DNA from: Minicystis rosea
Lineage (GTDB): Bacteria > Myxococcota_A > Polyangia > Polyangiales > Polyangiaceae
DNA length: 64,000 bases
NCBI GenBank assembly: GCA_001931535.1
Contig: CP016211.1
Coordinates: 13,314,377-13,378,376 of the forward strand
Reading direction: 5' to 3'
Positions 53,750 to 62,488 of the stretch are shown here, piece by piece (within the stretch, counting starts at the first letter, position 1; each line of letters begins with the position of its first letter). Below the pieces are notes generated by a model. It ran no database searches. It was not told the DNA's origin and saw only the letters and a list, made by a program, of their open reading frames with translations. The position numbers and the translations under genes were made by a program.

Positions 53750-54363
53750 TGGGCGCGTGGTCGAAGATCGATGCGGCCAGTCATCGCCTCTCGATCGCGG
53801 GGAAGGTGATCGACGCCGTGACGAGCCGGCCCATCGCGCTTGCGCTCGTGGTGATCGAAGCGGCCCCGCCGGCCTTTCATCCGCGTTTGAACGCGAAGGG
53901 CGAGCGGACCGATCAAACCACGACCGCGGAGGACGGCTGTTTCCGCTTCACGGACCTACCGGACGGCACGTACGAGATCGCCGTCTCGATCCCCGGCGGA
54001 GGCCGTTTTTACGGCGCAACTCGGCATGACTTCATCGTGCCAGGCGATCTCGTCACCACCTCTCCAGATGGAGGTGCGGCGCTCGACATCCCGCTCGTGG
54101 CCATGCCGCCCACGGGCGTGCGCGGACAGATCCTCGGCGCCGAGTCGGCCCCGCTCCCGATGGCGCGCGTGCGCGTGCAGGGGAGCGGCGAGAAGGCCTA
54201 TGGCGACGCGGAGGGCCGGTTTTTCCTGACCGGCGTCGAACCGGGCCTGCGCCGACTCGAGATCTCCGCGCCGGGATACGAGCCCGCGCGCACGACGGTG
54301 ACCGTCACCGAAGGCGCGTTGACCCCCATGAGCCCGCTCGAGCTCGTCCCCGTGACGGCTTGA
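53749..54363 (+). CDS. Carboxypeptidase-regulatory-like domain protein of eCIS
   Basis: 204 aa with no signal peptide. Two beta-sandwich repeats: ~14-115 (LSIAGKVIDAVTSRPIALALVVIE ... TTTAEDGCFRFTDLPDGTYEIAVS) and ~118-200 (VRGQILGAESAPLPMARVRV ... DAEGRFFLTGVEPGLRRLEI), both typical of CarboxypepD_reg-like domains. In this setting it may decorate the particle or link other proteins. Gene overlaps the cap gene and precedes the first sheath by 43 bp. Confidence 0.75.
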   Translation: MGAWSKIDAASHRLSIAGKVIDAVTSRPIALALVVIEAAPPAFHPRLNAKGERTDQTTTAEDGCFRFTDLPDGTYEIAVSIPGGGRFYGATRHDFIVPGDLVTTSPDGGAALDIPLVAMPPTGVRGQILGAESAPLPMARVRVQGSGEKAYGDAEGRFFLTGVEPGLRRLEISAPGYEPARTTVTVTEGALTPMSPLELVPVTA

Positions 54364-54406
54364 GGCATCCATCGATGTTCGATTCACCCTGTTCGCTGGA
54401 GAGACC

Positions 54407-55549
54407 ATGACAGACTACGCAAAGAGAGCGCCGGGCGTGTACGTGGAGCAGGTCCCGTCCGGCTCCGCCCCCATCGCCGGAGTCGGCACGAGCACCGCCG
54501 GATTCATCGGCATCGTCCCGGAGCTGGTGGCGGCGCCGGGCAAGGTCGAGCTCGTGACCAACTTCACCGAGTTCAAGAAGGCGTTTGGAGACTTCTCGGC
54601 GACCGACGCCGGCCAAAGCATCTTGGCCCACGCGGTCTACGGCTTCTTCAACAACGGTGGCACCCGCTGCTACGTGACGACTGTGGCGCCCGCCGCCGAG
54701 GGATCCACCACGACCGTCAGCATCGCCCCCGCGCTCGCGCTCTTCGAGCCCATCGACGAGATCGCCATCGTGGCCGCGCCGGGGCTCTCGGACGCCGCGT
54801 GCTACGCCGATCTCAAGGCCCATTGCGAGCGCGTCCAGACCTGCTTCGCCATCCTCGACACGCCGGCCGACGTGCCCAACTTCGGCACGGCCCTCGGCGA
54901 GAACGGCGCGCACCTGCCACCGCTCTCGGACTACACCGCGGTGTACTTCCCTTGGATCGAGGTCTACGACCCGGCCAGCAAAGCCACCAAGGTCGTTCCC
55001 CCGAGCGGCCACCTCGCCGGCATCTACGCGCGCGTGGACGCGAGCCGGGGCGTGCACAAGGCGCCCGCCAACGAGGTCGTCCAGGGCGCGCTCGACGTGC
55101 GATATGCCGTGAGCCGCGCGCAGCAGGACGGGCTCAACCCGCAAGGGGTCAATTGCATTCGCCGCCTGAACGGCAACATCAAGGTGTGGGGCGCCCGCAC
55201 CGTGGGCGGCGAGCACAACCTCGATTTCCGCTACGTCAACGTCCGCCGCCTCTTCAACTACCTTCGTGGTTCGATCGAGCAAGGCACCCAGTGGGCGGTG
55301 TTCGAGCCCAACAATCATGAGCTGTGGGCCAAAATCACCCGGAACGTGAGCGCGTTCCTCAACACCGTTTGGACCTCGGGCGCGCTCTTCGGCGACACTG
55401 CGGCCGAGGCCTATTACGTCAAATGCGACGCGGAGACGAACCCGCCCGAGGTCCGCGATCTCGGGATGGTCGTGACCGAGATCGGCGTCGCCATCACCCG
55501 TCCTGCGGAGTTCGTCGTCTTCCGATTGGGTCAGAAGTCCGCGAGCTAG
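54407..55549 (+). CDS. eCIS contractile tail sheath protein 1
   Basis: 380 aa. Sheath hallmarks: KRAPGVYVEQVPSGS start, TSTAGFIGIV, FGDFSATDAGQSILAHAVYGFFNNGGTRCYV, PPSGHLAGIYARVDASRGVHKAPANE, and the C-terminal NVRRLFNYLRGSIEQGTQWAVFEPNN then AYYVKCDAETNPPEVRDLG. The last part forms the conserved inter-subunit handshake region. It probably makes most of the contractile sheath. ATG with GGAGAGACC. Confidence 0.92.
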   Translation: MTDYAKRAPGVYVEQVPSGSAPIAGVGTSTAGFIGIVPELVAAPGKVELVTNFTEFKKAFGDFSATDAGQSILAHAVYGFFNNGGTRCYVTTVAPAAEGSTTTVSIAPALALFEPIDEIAIVAAPGLSDAACYADLKAHCERVQTCFAILDTPADVPNFGTALGENGAHLPPLSDYTAVYFPWIEVYDPASKATKVVPPSGHLAGIYARVDASRGVHKAPANEVVQGALDVRYAVSRAQQDGLNPQGVNCIRRLNGNIKVWGARTVGGEHNLDFRYVNVRRLFNYLRGSIEQGTQWAVFEPNNHELWAKITRNVSAFLNTVWTSGALFGDTAAEAYYVKCDAETNPPEVRDLGMVVTEIGVAITRPAEFVVFRLGQKSAS

Positions 55550-55558
55550 GAGCGTCCG

Positions 55559-56830
55559 ATGCCCGTCCCTCAGGTCTACCTGGAGCAGGTGACGCCGAGC
55601 CCGAAACCGGCGCTCGAGACCGGCGTCCCGGTGTTCGTCGGCCTCGTCGAGGCCAAAGCACCGGGGCTCTTCGACGCCGCCGGCCTCCTCGCGATGCACG
55701 CCTCCACCTGGTCCACGCTCGAGGCGCGTTGGGGCACGGCGTGGATCGGCGGCAGCGTGGGCTTCGCCGTGCGCGGGTTCTTCGAGAACGGCGGGCAGAG
55801 GTGCCATGTCGTCGCGCCGCGACAAGCATCCTATGGCGGGAGCGCCGGGCAGATCGCTTTGGCGCGCCTCGCGGACGGGCTCGACGCGCTCTCGGGGCTC
55901 GACGATTTCGATCTCGTCTGCGCTCCCGATCTGGCGATGTCGGGTGCGGAGGCGCTGATTCAGGGGCAGTCCGCGCTCGTTGACTTCTGCCGCAAGCGGA
56001 CTGGGTGTTTTGCCATCCTCGACGCGGTGGGATCGGCCGCGCCGTCGAGCATCGATGTCGCCGCGATCACGGCGCACGCCGATTCCCTGGCCGCCGCGTT
56101 GGACGCGGGGGCCATGGGCGCCTCCGGCGCGCTCTACGGGCCATGGATCAAGGTCCGTGGCGCGTGCCCGCAGTGCGGGGGCGAAGGGACCGTGGCGCGC
56201 GCGGTGTGCTCGACGTGCTGGGGGACGGGCGCGGGCTTCATCCCCCCGAGCGGTCACGTGGCCGGCGTCTACGCCCGCGCCGATCGGCGCGCGGGCGTGT
56301 ACAAGGCACCTGCCAACGAGGCGATCTCGGGCGCGCAGGACGTCCAAGTCGCGATCGACAACGCCTCTCAGGCGAAGACGGACGCCTCGCGCCTCAACGC
56401 GATTCGTGGCTTCCCGGGCCGCGGGATCCGCATCTGGGGCGCGCGGACGCTGAGCAAAGATCCCGCGTGGGCCTACGTCAGCGTGCGCCGGCTGTTCCTG
56501 ACGCTTTCGCGTTGGCTCGAGCTCGCCATGGTGGAGTTCACGTTCGAGCCCAACGATCTCAAGCTCTGGATTCGCATCCAGCGCACCCTCGGCGTCTACC
56601 TCGCAGATCTCTTTCGCAGCGGGGCGCTCCAGGGCAAGACGGCCGACGAGGCCTATTACGTCAAGTGCGATGACGAGACCAACCCTCCCGAGATCCGGGA
56701 TCGCGGGCAAGTCGTCGCGGAGGTCGGCGTCGCCGCCGCCTCTCCCAACGAGTTCATCATCGTTCGCCTGGTCGGCGGCGCCGGCAAGGCGAGCGCGACC
56801 ACGGCCGACACATCGACGGAAGAAGCATGA
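55559..56830 (+). CDS. eCIS tail sheath protein 2 with DnaJ-type zinc-finger insertion
   Basis: 423 aa, starting 10 bp after sheath 1. It has the same fold: PVFVGLVEAKAPG, FAVRGFFENGGQRCHVV, PPSGHVAGVYARADRRAGVYKAPANEA, RLNAIRGFPGRGIRIWGARTL and YYVKCDDETNPPEIRDRG. Unlike sheath 1, between GPWIKV and PPSGH it has a cysteine knuckle CPQCGGEG...CSTCWGTG (Cys203, 206, 217, 220), the CxxCxGxG pattern of DnaJ zinc-binding domains. This insertion sits on a loop expected to face outward. A minority sheath, perhaps at the baseplate end, is likely. Confidence 0.92.
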   Translation: MPVPQVYLEQVTPSPKPALETGVPVFVGLVEAKAPGLFDAAGLLAMHASTWSTLEARWGTAWIGGSVGFAVRGFFENGGQRCHVVAPRQASYGGSAGQIALARLADGLDALSGLDDFDLVCAPDLAMSGAEALIQGQSALVDFCRKRTGCFAILDAVGSAAPSSIDVAAITAHADSLAAALDAGAMGASGALYGPWIKVRGACPQCGGEGTVARAVCSTCWGTGAGFIPPSGHVAGVYARADRRAGVYKAPANEAISGAQDVQVAIDNASQAKTDASRLNAIRGFPGRGIRIWGARTLSKDPAWAYVSVRRLFLTLSRWLELAMVEFTFEPNDLKLWIRIQRTLGVYLADLFRSGALQGKTADEAYYVKCDDETNPPEIRDRGQVVAEVGVAAASPNEFIIVRLVGGAGKASATTADTSTEEA

Positions 56831-56887
56831 CCCGGGTGCGCCGGGGAGCCCTCTTCCCAGCATCGTAATCGCAGAGGAGCAACCGAC

Positions 56888-57328
56888 ATGGCATTCGAGC
56901 GAAAAGACCCGTTTGGCGCCTACAACTTCGCGGTGGAGATGGACGGCATCACGCGGATGGGGTTCAAACAATGCTCGGGGCTCGACAGCTCGAGCGACGC
57001 AGGCAAGTACCGCGAAGGCACCGATCCGACGCTGGCGCAGCGCCAGATCCCCGGCCTGCTCTCGTTCTCCAACATCTCTCTCCAGCGCGGCATCACCGAC
57101 GATCGCGCCCTCTGGGATTGGCGCAACGGTGTGGCCGGCGGCGATCCGGTGCGGCGCACCATCTCGATCATCCTCCGTGACAGCGCCGGCAACGAGAAGA
57201 TCCGGTGGAACGTGAAGAACTGCTGGCCGGTGAAGTGGTCCGGGCCGAGCTTCGATGCGGGCAGCGACGGCGTCGCCATCGAGACGCTGGAGCTGGCCCA
57301 CGAGGGCATCGAGGTGCAGAAATGGTAG
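56888..57328 (+). CDS. eCIS inner tube protein 1 (gp19-like)
   Basis: 146 aa. Typical T4-gp19/Afp1 tube: DPFGAYNFAVEMDGITRMGFKQCSGLDSSSD, YREGTDPTLAQRQIPGL, NISLQRGITDDRALWDWRN and the KNCWPVKWSGPSFDAGSDGVAIETLELAHEGI end. It forms the tube through which cargo passes. Its stop overlaps the next gene by 7 nt. Confidence 0.92.
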   Translation: MAFERKDPFGAYNFAVEMDGITRMGFKQCSGLDSSSDAGKYREGTDPTLAQRQIPGLLSFSNISLQRGITDDRALWDWRNGVAGGDPVRRTISIILRDSAGNEKIRWNVKNCWPVKWSGPSFDAGSDGVAIETLELAHEGIEVQKW

Positions 57329-57699
57329 CGGGCGCCGGCCTCACCGAATTCCCCTTCACGCTCCCGCACGGGCTCGTGGGGGAGGGCGGCGCGATCCACC
57401 GCGAGGGGACGATGCGGATGTCGACGGCCTACGACGAGATCGCGCCGCTCAAGGATCCGCGCGTGCAGGCGAATCCGGGATACCTGGTGATCATCCTGTT
57501 TTCGCGCGTGATCCTGAAGCTCGGCGCGCTGGAGATGATCAACCCCAAGGTCGTGGAGGCGTTGCCGTCGGGAGACCTCGTGTACCTGCAGGAGCTCTAC
57601 AAGCGCATCAACCAGCAAGGCCACAGCCGGTTACTCGTGAGCTGCCCGCACTGCCAGGGAGACTTCGAGGTGGAGACCGCTGCCCCGGGGGAAGCTTGA
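57322..57699 (+). CDS. eCIS tail-assembly-like protein
   Basis: 125 aa from the ATG at 57322 within the tube gene's end. The sequence EFPFTLPHGLVGEGGAIHREGTMRMSTAYDEIAPLKDPRV resembles a conserved protein found after tube genes in eCIS operons, comparable to phage tail-assembly chaperones. A CPHC pair near the C-terminus could bind metal. Role probably in tube or tape-measure assembly; inferred from position. Confidence 0.7.
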   Translation: MVAGAGLTEFPFTLPHGLVGEGGAIHREGTMRMSTAYDEIAPLKDPRVQANPGYLVIILFSRVILKLGALEMINPKVVEALPSGDLVYLQELYKRINQQGHSRLLVSCPHCQGDFEVETAAPGEA

Positions 57700-57866
57700 G
57701 CTACCCCTCGGACCGGATGTTCGAGGAGGTAGCTTATGTCTCTCGTTATCTCGGTTGGTCGTACGACCACGTGATGAGCATGGATCACCGGGAGCGGCAG
57801 CGCTGGGTCCAAGAGACCTCCCGGATGAACGAACGGATCAACGAGCAGGGCGCCGCGCGTCCGTAG
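57696..57866 (+). CDS. DUF6760-like small eCIS protein
   Basis: 56 aa from a TTG at 57696 overlapping the previous stop (TTGA) with GGGGGAAG just upstream; 49 aa if the ATG at 57717 is used. The pattern EEVAYVSRYLGWSYDHVMSMDHRERQRWVQETSRMNERIN matches DUF6760, a tiny helical protein conserved at this place in eCIS operons, analogous to the second product of a tail-assembly pair. Function unknown. Confidence 0.75.
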   Translation: MSYPSDRMFEEVAYVSRYLGWSYDHVMSMDHRERQRWVQETSRMNERINEQGAARP

Positions 57867-57887
57867 CCGAGGAGAGGAGTCTCGACC

Positions 57888-58412
57888 ATGCCGGTAGGTG
57901 TGAACGCCGTCTTCGCCGCTGCCTCGGGCGCGCTCGGCGTCCGGCTCGATCCGTACGTCGCTTACAACTTCCTCGTCGAGATCGACGGCCTCCTCGCCGG
58001 CGGTTTTCGCGAGGTGAGCGGCCTCGAGAGCAACGTCGAGGTCAAGGAGTACGCGGAGGGTGGAGTGAATGAATATCTCCACAAGATCCCCGGCGAGACC
58101 CGTTATCCAAACCTGGTGTTGTCGCGCGGCCTGACCGATCTCGACACGCTGTGGGGTTGGTACGACGACGTCTCCCGCGGGATCGTCCAGCGTCGCAACG
58201 TGACGATCATGCTGCTCGACGGTCGCCGGCTGCCGGCCATGTGGTGGGACGTCCGCGGCGCGCTCCCGGTGAAGTGGACCGGGCCGAGCTTCAACGCGGC
58301 CTCCGGCGAGGTGGCCGTCGAGTCGATCGAGCTCATCCACCAGGGCTTCGTCAAACCCGCGCTCAGTCGGGCCTTGTCCGCGGGGCGGGCCGCTGGGCAG
58401 TTGGTCAAGTAG
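57888..58412 (+). CDS. eCIS inner tube protein 2 (gp19-like)
   Basis: 174 aa with GAGGAGAGGAG upstream. Same fold as tube 1: LDPYVAYNFLVEIDGLLAGGFREVSGLES, EYAEGGVNEYLHKIPGETRYPNLVLSRGLTD, WWDVRGALPVKWTGPSFNAASGEVAVESIELIHQGF. In Afp/PVC particles such a second tube type sits at the baseplate, linking the LysM protein to the main tube. About 28 residues longer than tube 1, mostly at the two ends. Confidence 0.92.
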   Translation: MPVGVNAVFAAASGALGVRLDPYVAYNFLVEIDGLLAGGFREVSGLESNVEVKEYAEGGVNEYLHKIPGETRYPNLVLSRGLTDLDTLWGWYDDVSRGIVQRRNVTIMLLDGRRLPAMWWDVRGALPVKWTGPSFNAASGEVAVESIELIHQGFVKPALSRALSAGRAAGQLVK

Positions 58413-58426
58413 GTCTTGGAGGGGTC

Positions 58427-59683
58427 ATGTCGAGCAGCCATCACCCGTCCACGCCGAGCTGGCAAGAGAGCCTGGATCCCGCGTTCGTCGCGCGGCTCTC
58501 GCGTCCGCTCACCCGGCCTGGGCTCATCTCGCGCTCGCTGTCACGGCGAATCCTCGCGACGCTGGACTACTTCGCCGGCCGGCGCTCCCTCGTCGACGAC
58601 CTGTCACGGCGGCGCGGGCGGGCCGGCGAGAACGACGGCGAGAGGCCGCCCATCGTCCATGCTCGCTGGTGGGCGGACTCCATCACCGTCGTCCCCGTGG
58701 TGGAGCGCACCGACACCCGCGTCGTGGAGCGCATCGTGGTGCAAGCCGCGACGGCGAAAGCCGGTATGCACCGCGAAGCACCCGTGACGGCACCGAGCCC
58801 ATCGCGATTGCGGGTCTCCGCCGTCACGCCTTCTGTGCCGCAGGTGGTCGCCATCGATCCTTCCGCGTCGCCGGCACGAAGGGCCGAGATGGAGCGATGG
58901 CCCTCCATCGCTGCGCCAAAGCCATCTCCCGTGTCGGCTGCGGGAGCCTCGCGGCTCGAAGGAAAGCGTCTGGAACGACCGCTCGCCATCCGCCCTTCGC
59001 GGGCGGCGCTCCTCGCGCGCGCGGAGGAGAGCCGGGCTGTCGTGACTTCCCATCCCATGATGGGACACACCCGCCCGGTGCCGCCTCCGCCCATCATCGA
59101 GGCACCGCGTGCAGGCACGGTCGAGGTCGCGGCGACACCTACTCACGTGATCGAGATCGCGCGGGTGTCGCAAACCGATATCATATCTCGTGCCCTTCCG
59201 GTGGTGAGGGCCCGTGATCCGGAGATGCTGAGATCGGTCGTCACGGACCGGCGCGAGATCAACAAGGCGGTCATGGTCCCGTCGCCGGCCGTTGCTCTCG
59301 ATCTGCCGAGGAGCGTGCCCATCGTCGCACCCACCGCGCCTCGAGCGTCCGCCGCCGGGCAAAGCGCGCTCGTCCACGCGAACGGTCGCGCGCAGGCGGG
59401 CGGAGGCGTGCTCTCGCCCAGCAGCGCGCCCGCGGCGAGCGGGAGGAGCTTCGTCGATGCGGGGCCATCTCCCCGTCCTCGGGCGATGCATGCGCCTGCG
59501 AGCGCGCCTGTGAGTGGAACCGGCGCCCTGCCGGCGCCGAACGGCCCAGTGCCTTTACATCGAGACATGCAGTCTGCGGCCGCGGCCGCTTCCGTCGACA
59601 TCGATCGCATCGTCGATGAGGTCGGGCGCAAGTTGGTCCGCCGGCTCTCCGCCGAGCGCGAGAGGAGAGGAGGTTTGCGATGA
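58427..59683 (+). CDS. Pro/Ala-rich, probably disordered eCIS protein
   Basis: 418 aa, ATG with GGAGGGG. Short structured ends (FVARLSRPLTRPGLISRSLSRRILATL; C-terminal VDIDRIVDEVGRKLVRRLSAERERRG helix) flank ~280 residues rich in Pro, Ala, Ser, Val and Arg with no obvious fold. No homology recognised in the middle. Its stop overlaps the LysM gene (ATGA). In eCIS operons a low-complexity protein often sits here; a flexible adaptor or scaffold that is threaded during assembly is a reasonable guess. Confidence 0.7.
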   Translation: MSSSHHPSTPSWQESLDPAFVARLSRPLTRPGLISRSLSRRILATLDYFAGRRSLVDDLSRRRGRAGENDGERPPIVHARWWADSITVVPVVERTDTRVVERIVVQAATAKAGMHREAPVTAPSPSRLRVSAVTPSVPQVVAIDPSASPARRAEMERWPSIAAPKPSPVSAAGASRLEGKRLERPLAIRPSRAALLARAEESRAVVTSHPMMGHTRPVPPPPIIEAPRAGTVEVAATPTHVIEIARVSQTDIISRALPVVRARDPEMLRSVVTDRREINKAVMVPSPAVALDLPRSVPIVAPTAPRASAAGQSALVHANGRAQAGGGVLSPSSAPAASGRSFVDAGPSPRPRAMHAPASAPVSGTGALPAPNGPVPLHRDMQSAAAAASVDIDRIVDEVGRKLVRRLSAERERRGGLR

Positions 59684-60366
59684 CGCTGGAGAAGCTCACC
59701 ATTCATTACGAGAAGGGCAAAGAAGGTCAATACGATGGCAAGATCAAAGCCCTCTTCAACCCGAGCCAGCTCTCCTTCTCCAAGTCGTTGAGCTGGGAGC
59801 GCGTGGACGCTGCCTCGACCCCCAACGAGGGGACGTACGGCGCCGTGCAGTTCAAGACGAGCGAGCCGGAGACGCTGTCGGTGAGCCTCTTCTTCGACAC
59901 ATATGGGGAGGGCGCGGGCGATGGGCTCCTCTCGCTCGCGCCGGGCGCGAGCGCTAAGAGCGTGCTCCCGTACCTCGACGAGGTGGCGGCCCTCGCGCGG
60001 CTCGATCGCGAGCTGCACCGTCCGCCGATGTGCGAGCTGCGTTGGGGCAAGGTCCTCCTCCTGACCGGCGTGCTGGAGAGCATGAGTCGGCAAATCTCGC
60101 TCTTCCTCGCGGACGGCACGCCGGTCCGCGCCACCATGGAGTGCTCGTTCCTCGAGTGCCAGAGCACCGCAGGCACGGAGAACGAGCTGCACTCGGCGGA
60201 CGTGACCAAGAAGTACACCGTGCTCCCCGGCGACACCCTGCTGCGCATCGCCGCGGAGCTCTACAACGATCAATCGCTGTGGCGGTTGATCGCCGAGACG
60301 AACGGCATCGACAACCCGCGCGTGCTCACCCCTGGTCGGGTGCTCGCCATTCCGAAGATCCGTTGA
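59680..60366 (+). CDS. eCIS LysM-domain tube-linker protein (Afp7-like)
   Basis: 228 aa. N-terminal tube-like domain (YDGKIKALFNPSQLSFSKSLSWER, FKTSEPETLSVSLFFDTY, PPMCELRWGKVLLLTGVLESMSRQISLFLADGTPVRA) and a C-terminal LysM (KKYTVLPGDTLLRIAAELYNDQSLWRLIAETNGIDNPRVLTPGRVLAIP, ~178-226). This matches the CIS tube protein/gp53-like adapter that bridges baseplate and tube in Afp and PVC particles. Confidence 0.9.
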   Translation: MTLEKLTIHYEKGKEGQYDGKIKALFNPSQLSFSKSLSWERVDAASTPNEGTYGAVQFKTSEPETLSVSLFFDTYGEGAGDGLLSLAPGASAKSVLPYLDEVAALARLDRELHRPPMCELRWGKVLLLTGVLESMSRQISLFLADGTPVRATMECSFLECQSTAGTENELHSADVTKKYTVLPGDTLLRIAAELYNDQSLWRLIAETNGIDNPRVLTPGRVLAIPKIR

Positions 60367-60379
60367 GCGGAGGCCCCTC

Positions 60380-61456
60380 GTGACGTATCAGAGCCGCGTC
60401 GCCGCCGTCGGCGTGAAGATCAACGGGCAGAACCTGCCCGCCGCCGCCTATGCCGATCTGCTCGAGGTGAGCGTGGAGGAGGACATCGAGGCTCCCTCGG
60501 TGTTCACCCTGCGGCTCATCACGTGGGACGAGAGCAAGCTGTCGATCTCCTGGGCCGACAACGACCTGTTCACGCTCGGAAACCAGGTGGAGGTGAGCTT
60601 CGGATACGTGAGCGCGCTCTCGCCCCTGCTCACCGGCGAGATCACCGGTTTGGACCTCGACGTCTCGTCGGGGACGACTCCCATCCTGATCGTGCGCGGC
60701 TACGACCGGCGCCACCGCCTCCTCCGCGGCGGCCACACACGCTCGTTCCTCAAGGCGAAGGACAGCGCCATCGCGACCCAGATCGCGCAGGAGCAGGGCC
60801 TCACACCCGAGGTGGTCGACACGACGGTGATTCACGAGCACGTCCTCCAGCACGGGCAAACCGATCTGGAGTTCCTCGGCGCGCGCGCCGAGGCCATCGG
60901 ATACGAGGTCGTGGTGGAGGGGAAGACGCTTCATTTCAGGCCGTATCGGAACACCGAGAAGGTCTCGCTCACGCTCCGGGTCGACCGTGACGTGATCGAG
61001 TTCCACCCCCAGCTCTCCGCGCGCAGCCAGGCCGGCGAGGTCACCGTGCGTGGCTGGGATCCGAAGGCCAAAGCCGCGCTCGTGGGCAAAGCCAGCATCG
61101 ATGATCCATCGTGGAAGAGCGCCGCGGGGAGCGGCGCGGACGCGCCCACGCTGGGCCCGAAGGCCGCCGACGAGAAGTTCGGCAAGGCCATCGCCACGGT
61201 GGTGGACCGGGCCGTGCAGAGTCAGGCGGAGGCCGACGCCATCGCGCGCGGGCAGCTCGAGCGCATGGCGCTCTCGTTCATCAAGGGTGAAGGCACGTGC
61301 GTCGGTAGGGTCGATCTCCGCGCCGGGATCGTGGTCGATCTCCAGGGGATCGGGAAGCGCTTCGGCGGCGCGTATTACGTCACGTCCGTCACCCACTCTT
61401 TCGCTCCGAAGCGAGGATATCGGACCGGCTTCACGGTACGGAGGAACGCGGCATGA
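60380..61456 (+). CDS. eCIS spike hub, gp27-like half of VgrG/Afp8
   Basis: 358 aa, GTG start. Phage late-control D/gp27-like: SVEEDIEAPSVFTLRLITWDE, LTGEITGLDLDVS, LIVRGYDRRHRLLRGGHTRSFL, HGQTDLEFLGARAEAIGYEVVVEGKTLHFRP, and a second barrel ending in YYVTSVTHSFAPKRGYRTGFTVRR. It forms the trimeric hub above the spike. In Afp/PVC this and the next gene are one polypeptide (Afp8); here they are separate with an ATGA overlap. Confidence 0.88.
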   Translation: MTYQSRVAAVGVKINGQNLPAAAYADLLEVSVEEDIEAPSVFTLRLITWDESKLSISWADNDLFTLGNQVEVSFGYVSALSPLLTGEITGLDLDVSSGTTPILIVRGYDRRHRLLRGGHTRSFLKAKDSAIATQIAQEQGLTPEVVDTTVIHEHVLQHGQTDLEFLGARAEAIGYEVVVEGKTLHFRPYRNTEKVSLTLRVDRDVIEFHPQLSARSQAGEVTVRGWDPKAKAALVGKASIDDPSWKSAAGSGADAPTLGPKAADEKFGKAIATVVDRAVQSQAEADAIARGQLERMALSFIKGEGTCVGRVDLRAGIVVDLQGIGKRFGGAYYVTSVTHSFAPKRGYRTGFTVRRNAA

Positions 61457-62145
61457 TGTCGATTGATGTCCTGAGTGATCTGCTGCCCCGAGAGCGGCAG
61501 AGCGAGCGCATCCACGGCGCGGTGGTCGGCGTGGTCACGAACAACCGCGATCCCGAGGGGCTCGGCCGCGTCAAGGTCGCCTTCCCGTGGCTCGCGGATG
61601 GTCACGAGAGCCATTGGGCCCGAATCGCGGCGCCCATGGCGGGAAAGGATCGGGGGATCTACTTCCTCCCCGAGGTCGACGACGAGGTCCTCGTCGTGTT
61701 CGAGCACGGCAGAGTGGATTGCCCCTTCGTGCTCGGCGCGCTCTGGAACGGGAAGGACACGCTCCCGGCGAAGAACGAGGACGGTAAGAACAACCTGCGT
61801 GTCATCAAGTCGCGGAGCGGACACACCATCACGCTCGACGACACGAATGGCGCCGCCCGGGTCACCATCGCCGACGGCACCCAGAAGAACACCGTGGTCC
61901 TCGACTCCGCCGCGAGCTCGATCTCCCTCACCGCGGAGAAGGATCTCGTCCTCAAGGCCAAGGGCAACATCACCTTGGAGAGCAGCGGAGGTGACGTGTC
62001 GATCAAGTGTGTCGGCCTCTCGGCGCAGGTAAAGGAGTACACCTTCAAGGCCGACACGAACGGCACCGTCGAAGCGACGGCCGGGCTCGCCGTCAACTGC
62101 ACGAACGGCGTCAACGTCAACAGCGGCGCGCTCCTGGTGAAGTGA
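61453..62145 (+). CDS. eCIS spike, gp5-like half of VgrG/Afp8
   Basis: 230 aa; ATGATG start, second ATG also possible. OB-fold (VVGVVTNNRDPEGLGRVKVAFPWL, SHWARIAAPMAGKDRGIYFLPEVDDEVLVVFEHG, PFVLGALWNG), then a repetitive beta-helix needle (SGHTITLDDTNGAARVTIAD, SLTAEKDLVLKAKGNITLES). It punctures the target membrane, capped by the PAAR protein. Its last base overlaps the next ATG (TGATG). Confidence 0.9.
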   Translation: MMSIDVLSDLLPRERQSERIHGAVVGVVTNNRDPEGLGRVKVAFPWLADGHESHWARIAAPMAGKDRGIYFLPEVDDEVLVVFEHGRVDCPFVLGALWNGKDTLPAKNEDGKNNLRVIKSRSGHTITLDDTNGAARVTIADGTQKNTVVLDSAASSISLTAEKDLVLKAKGNITLESSGGDVSIKCVGLSAQVKEYTFKADTNGTVEATAGLAVNCTNGVNVNSGALLVK

Positions 62146-62468
62146 TGCCCGGCTATCTGCTCGCCTCCACGGCCAAGGTGATCTGCGCCCACGGCGGCGC
62201 CGCGCAGCCGTCCTCCGTCGCCGCGCGGGTGACGGTGATGGGACAGCCCCTCCGCGTCCAACCGGCGCCGGAGGTCGTCTCCGGCTGTCCTCACACGACG
62301 CCGGCGGGCGTGCCACAGCCCTGCGTGACGGCAAGCTGGTTGAGCGCCGCCACCCGCATCACCGTGCTCGGGCAGCCGGTGCTGCTCGCCGACAGCAAGG
62401 CCATGGCCGTCGAGACGGGCGCGCCCGCGAGCGTCATCCCTGGGCAGAACCGCGTGCAAGGCATCTGA
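62145..62468 (+). CDS. eCIS PAAR-like spike tip (Afp10-like)
   Basis: 107 aa from the ATG at 62145. Features of the PAAR-like/DUF4280-type tip: ICAHGGAAQPSS, GCPHTTPAGVPQPCVTASWLSAATRITVLGQPVLL. The His/Cys set (C14, H16, C56 region) could bind a metal ion at the apex. Translationally coupled to the spike gene. Confidence 0.85.
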   Translation: MPGYLLASTAKVICAHGGAAQPSSVAARVTVMGQPLRVQPAPEVVSGCPHTTPAGVPQPCVTASWLSAATRITVLGQPVLLADSKAMAVETGAPASVIPGQNRVQGI

Positions 62469-62488
62469 ACGAGGCTCGGAGAGCGAAC

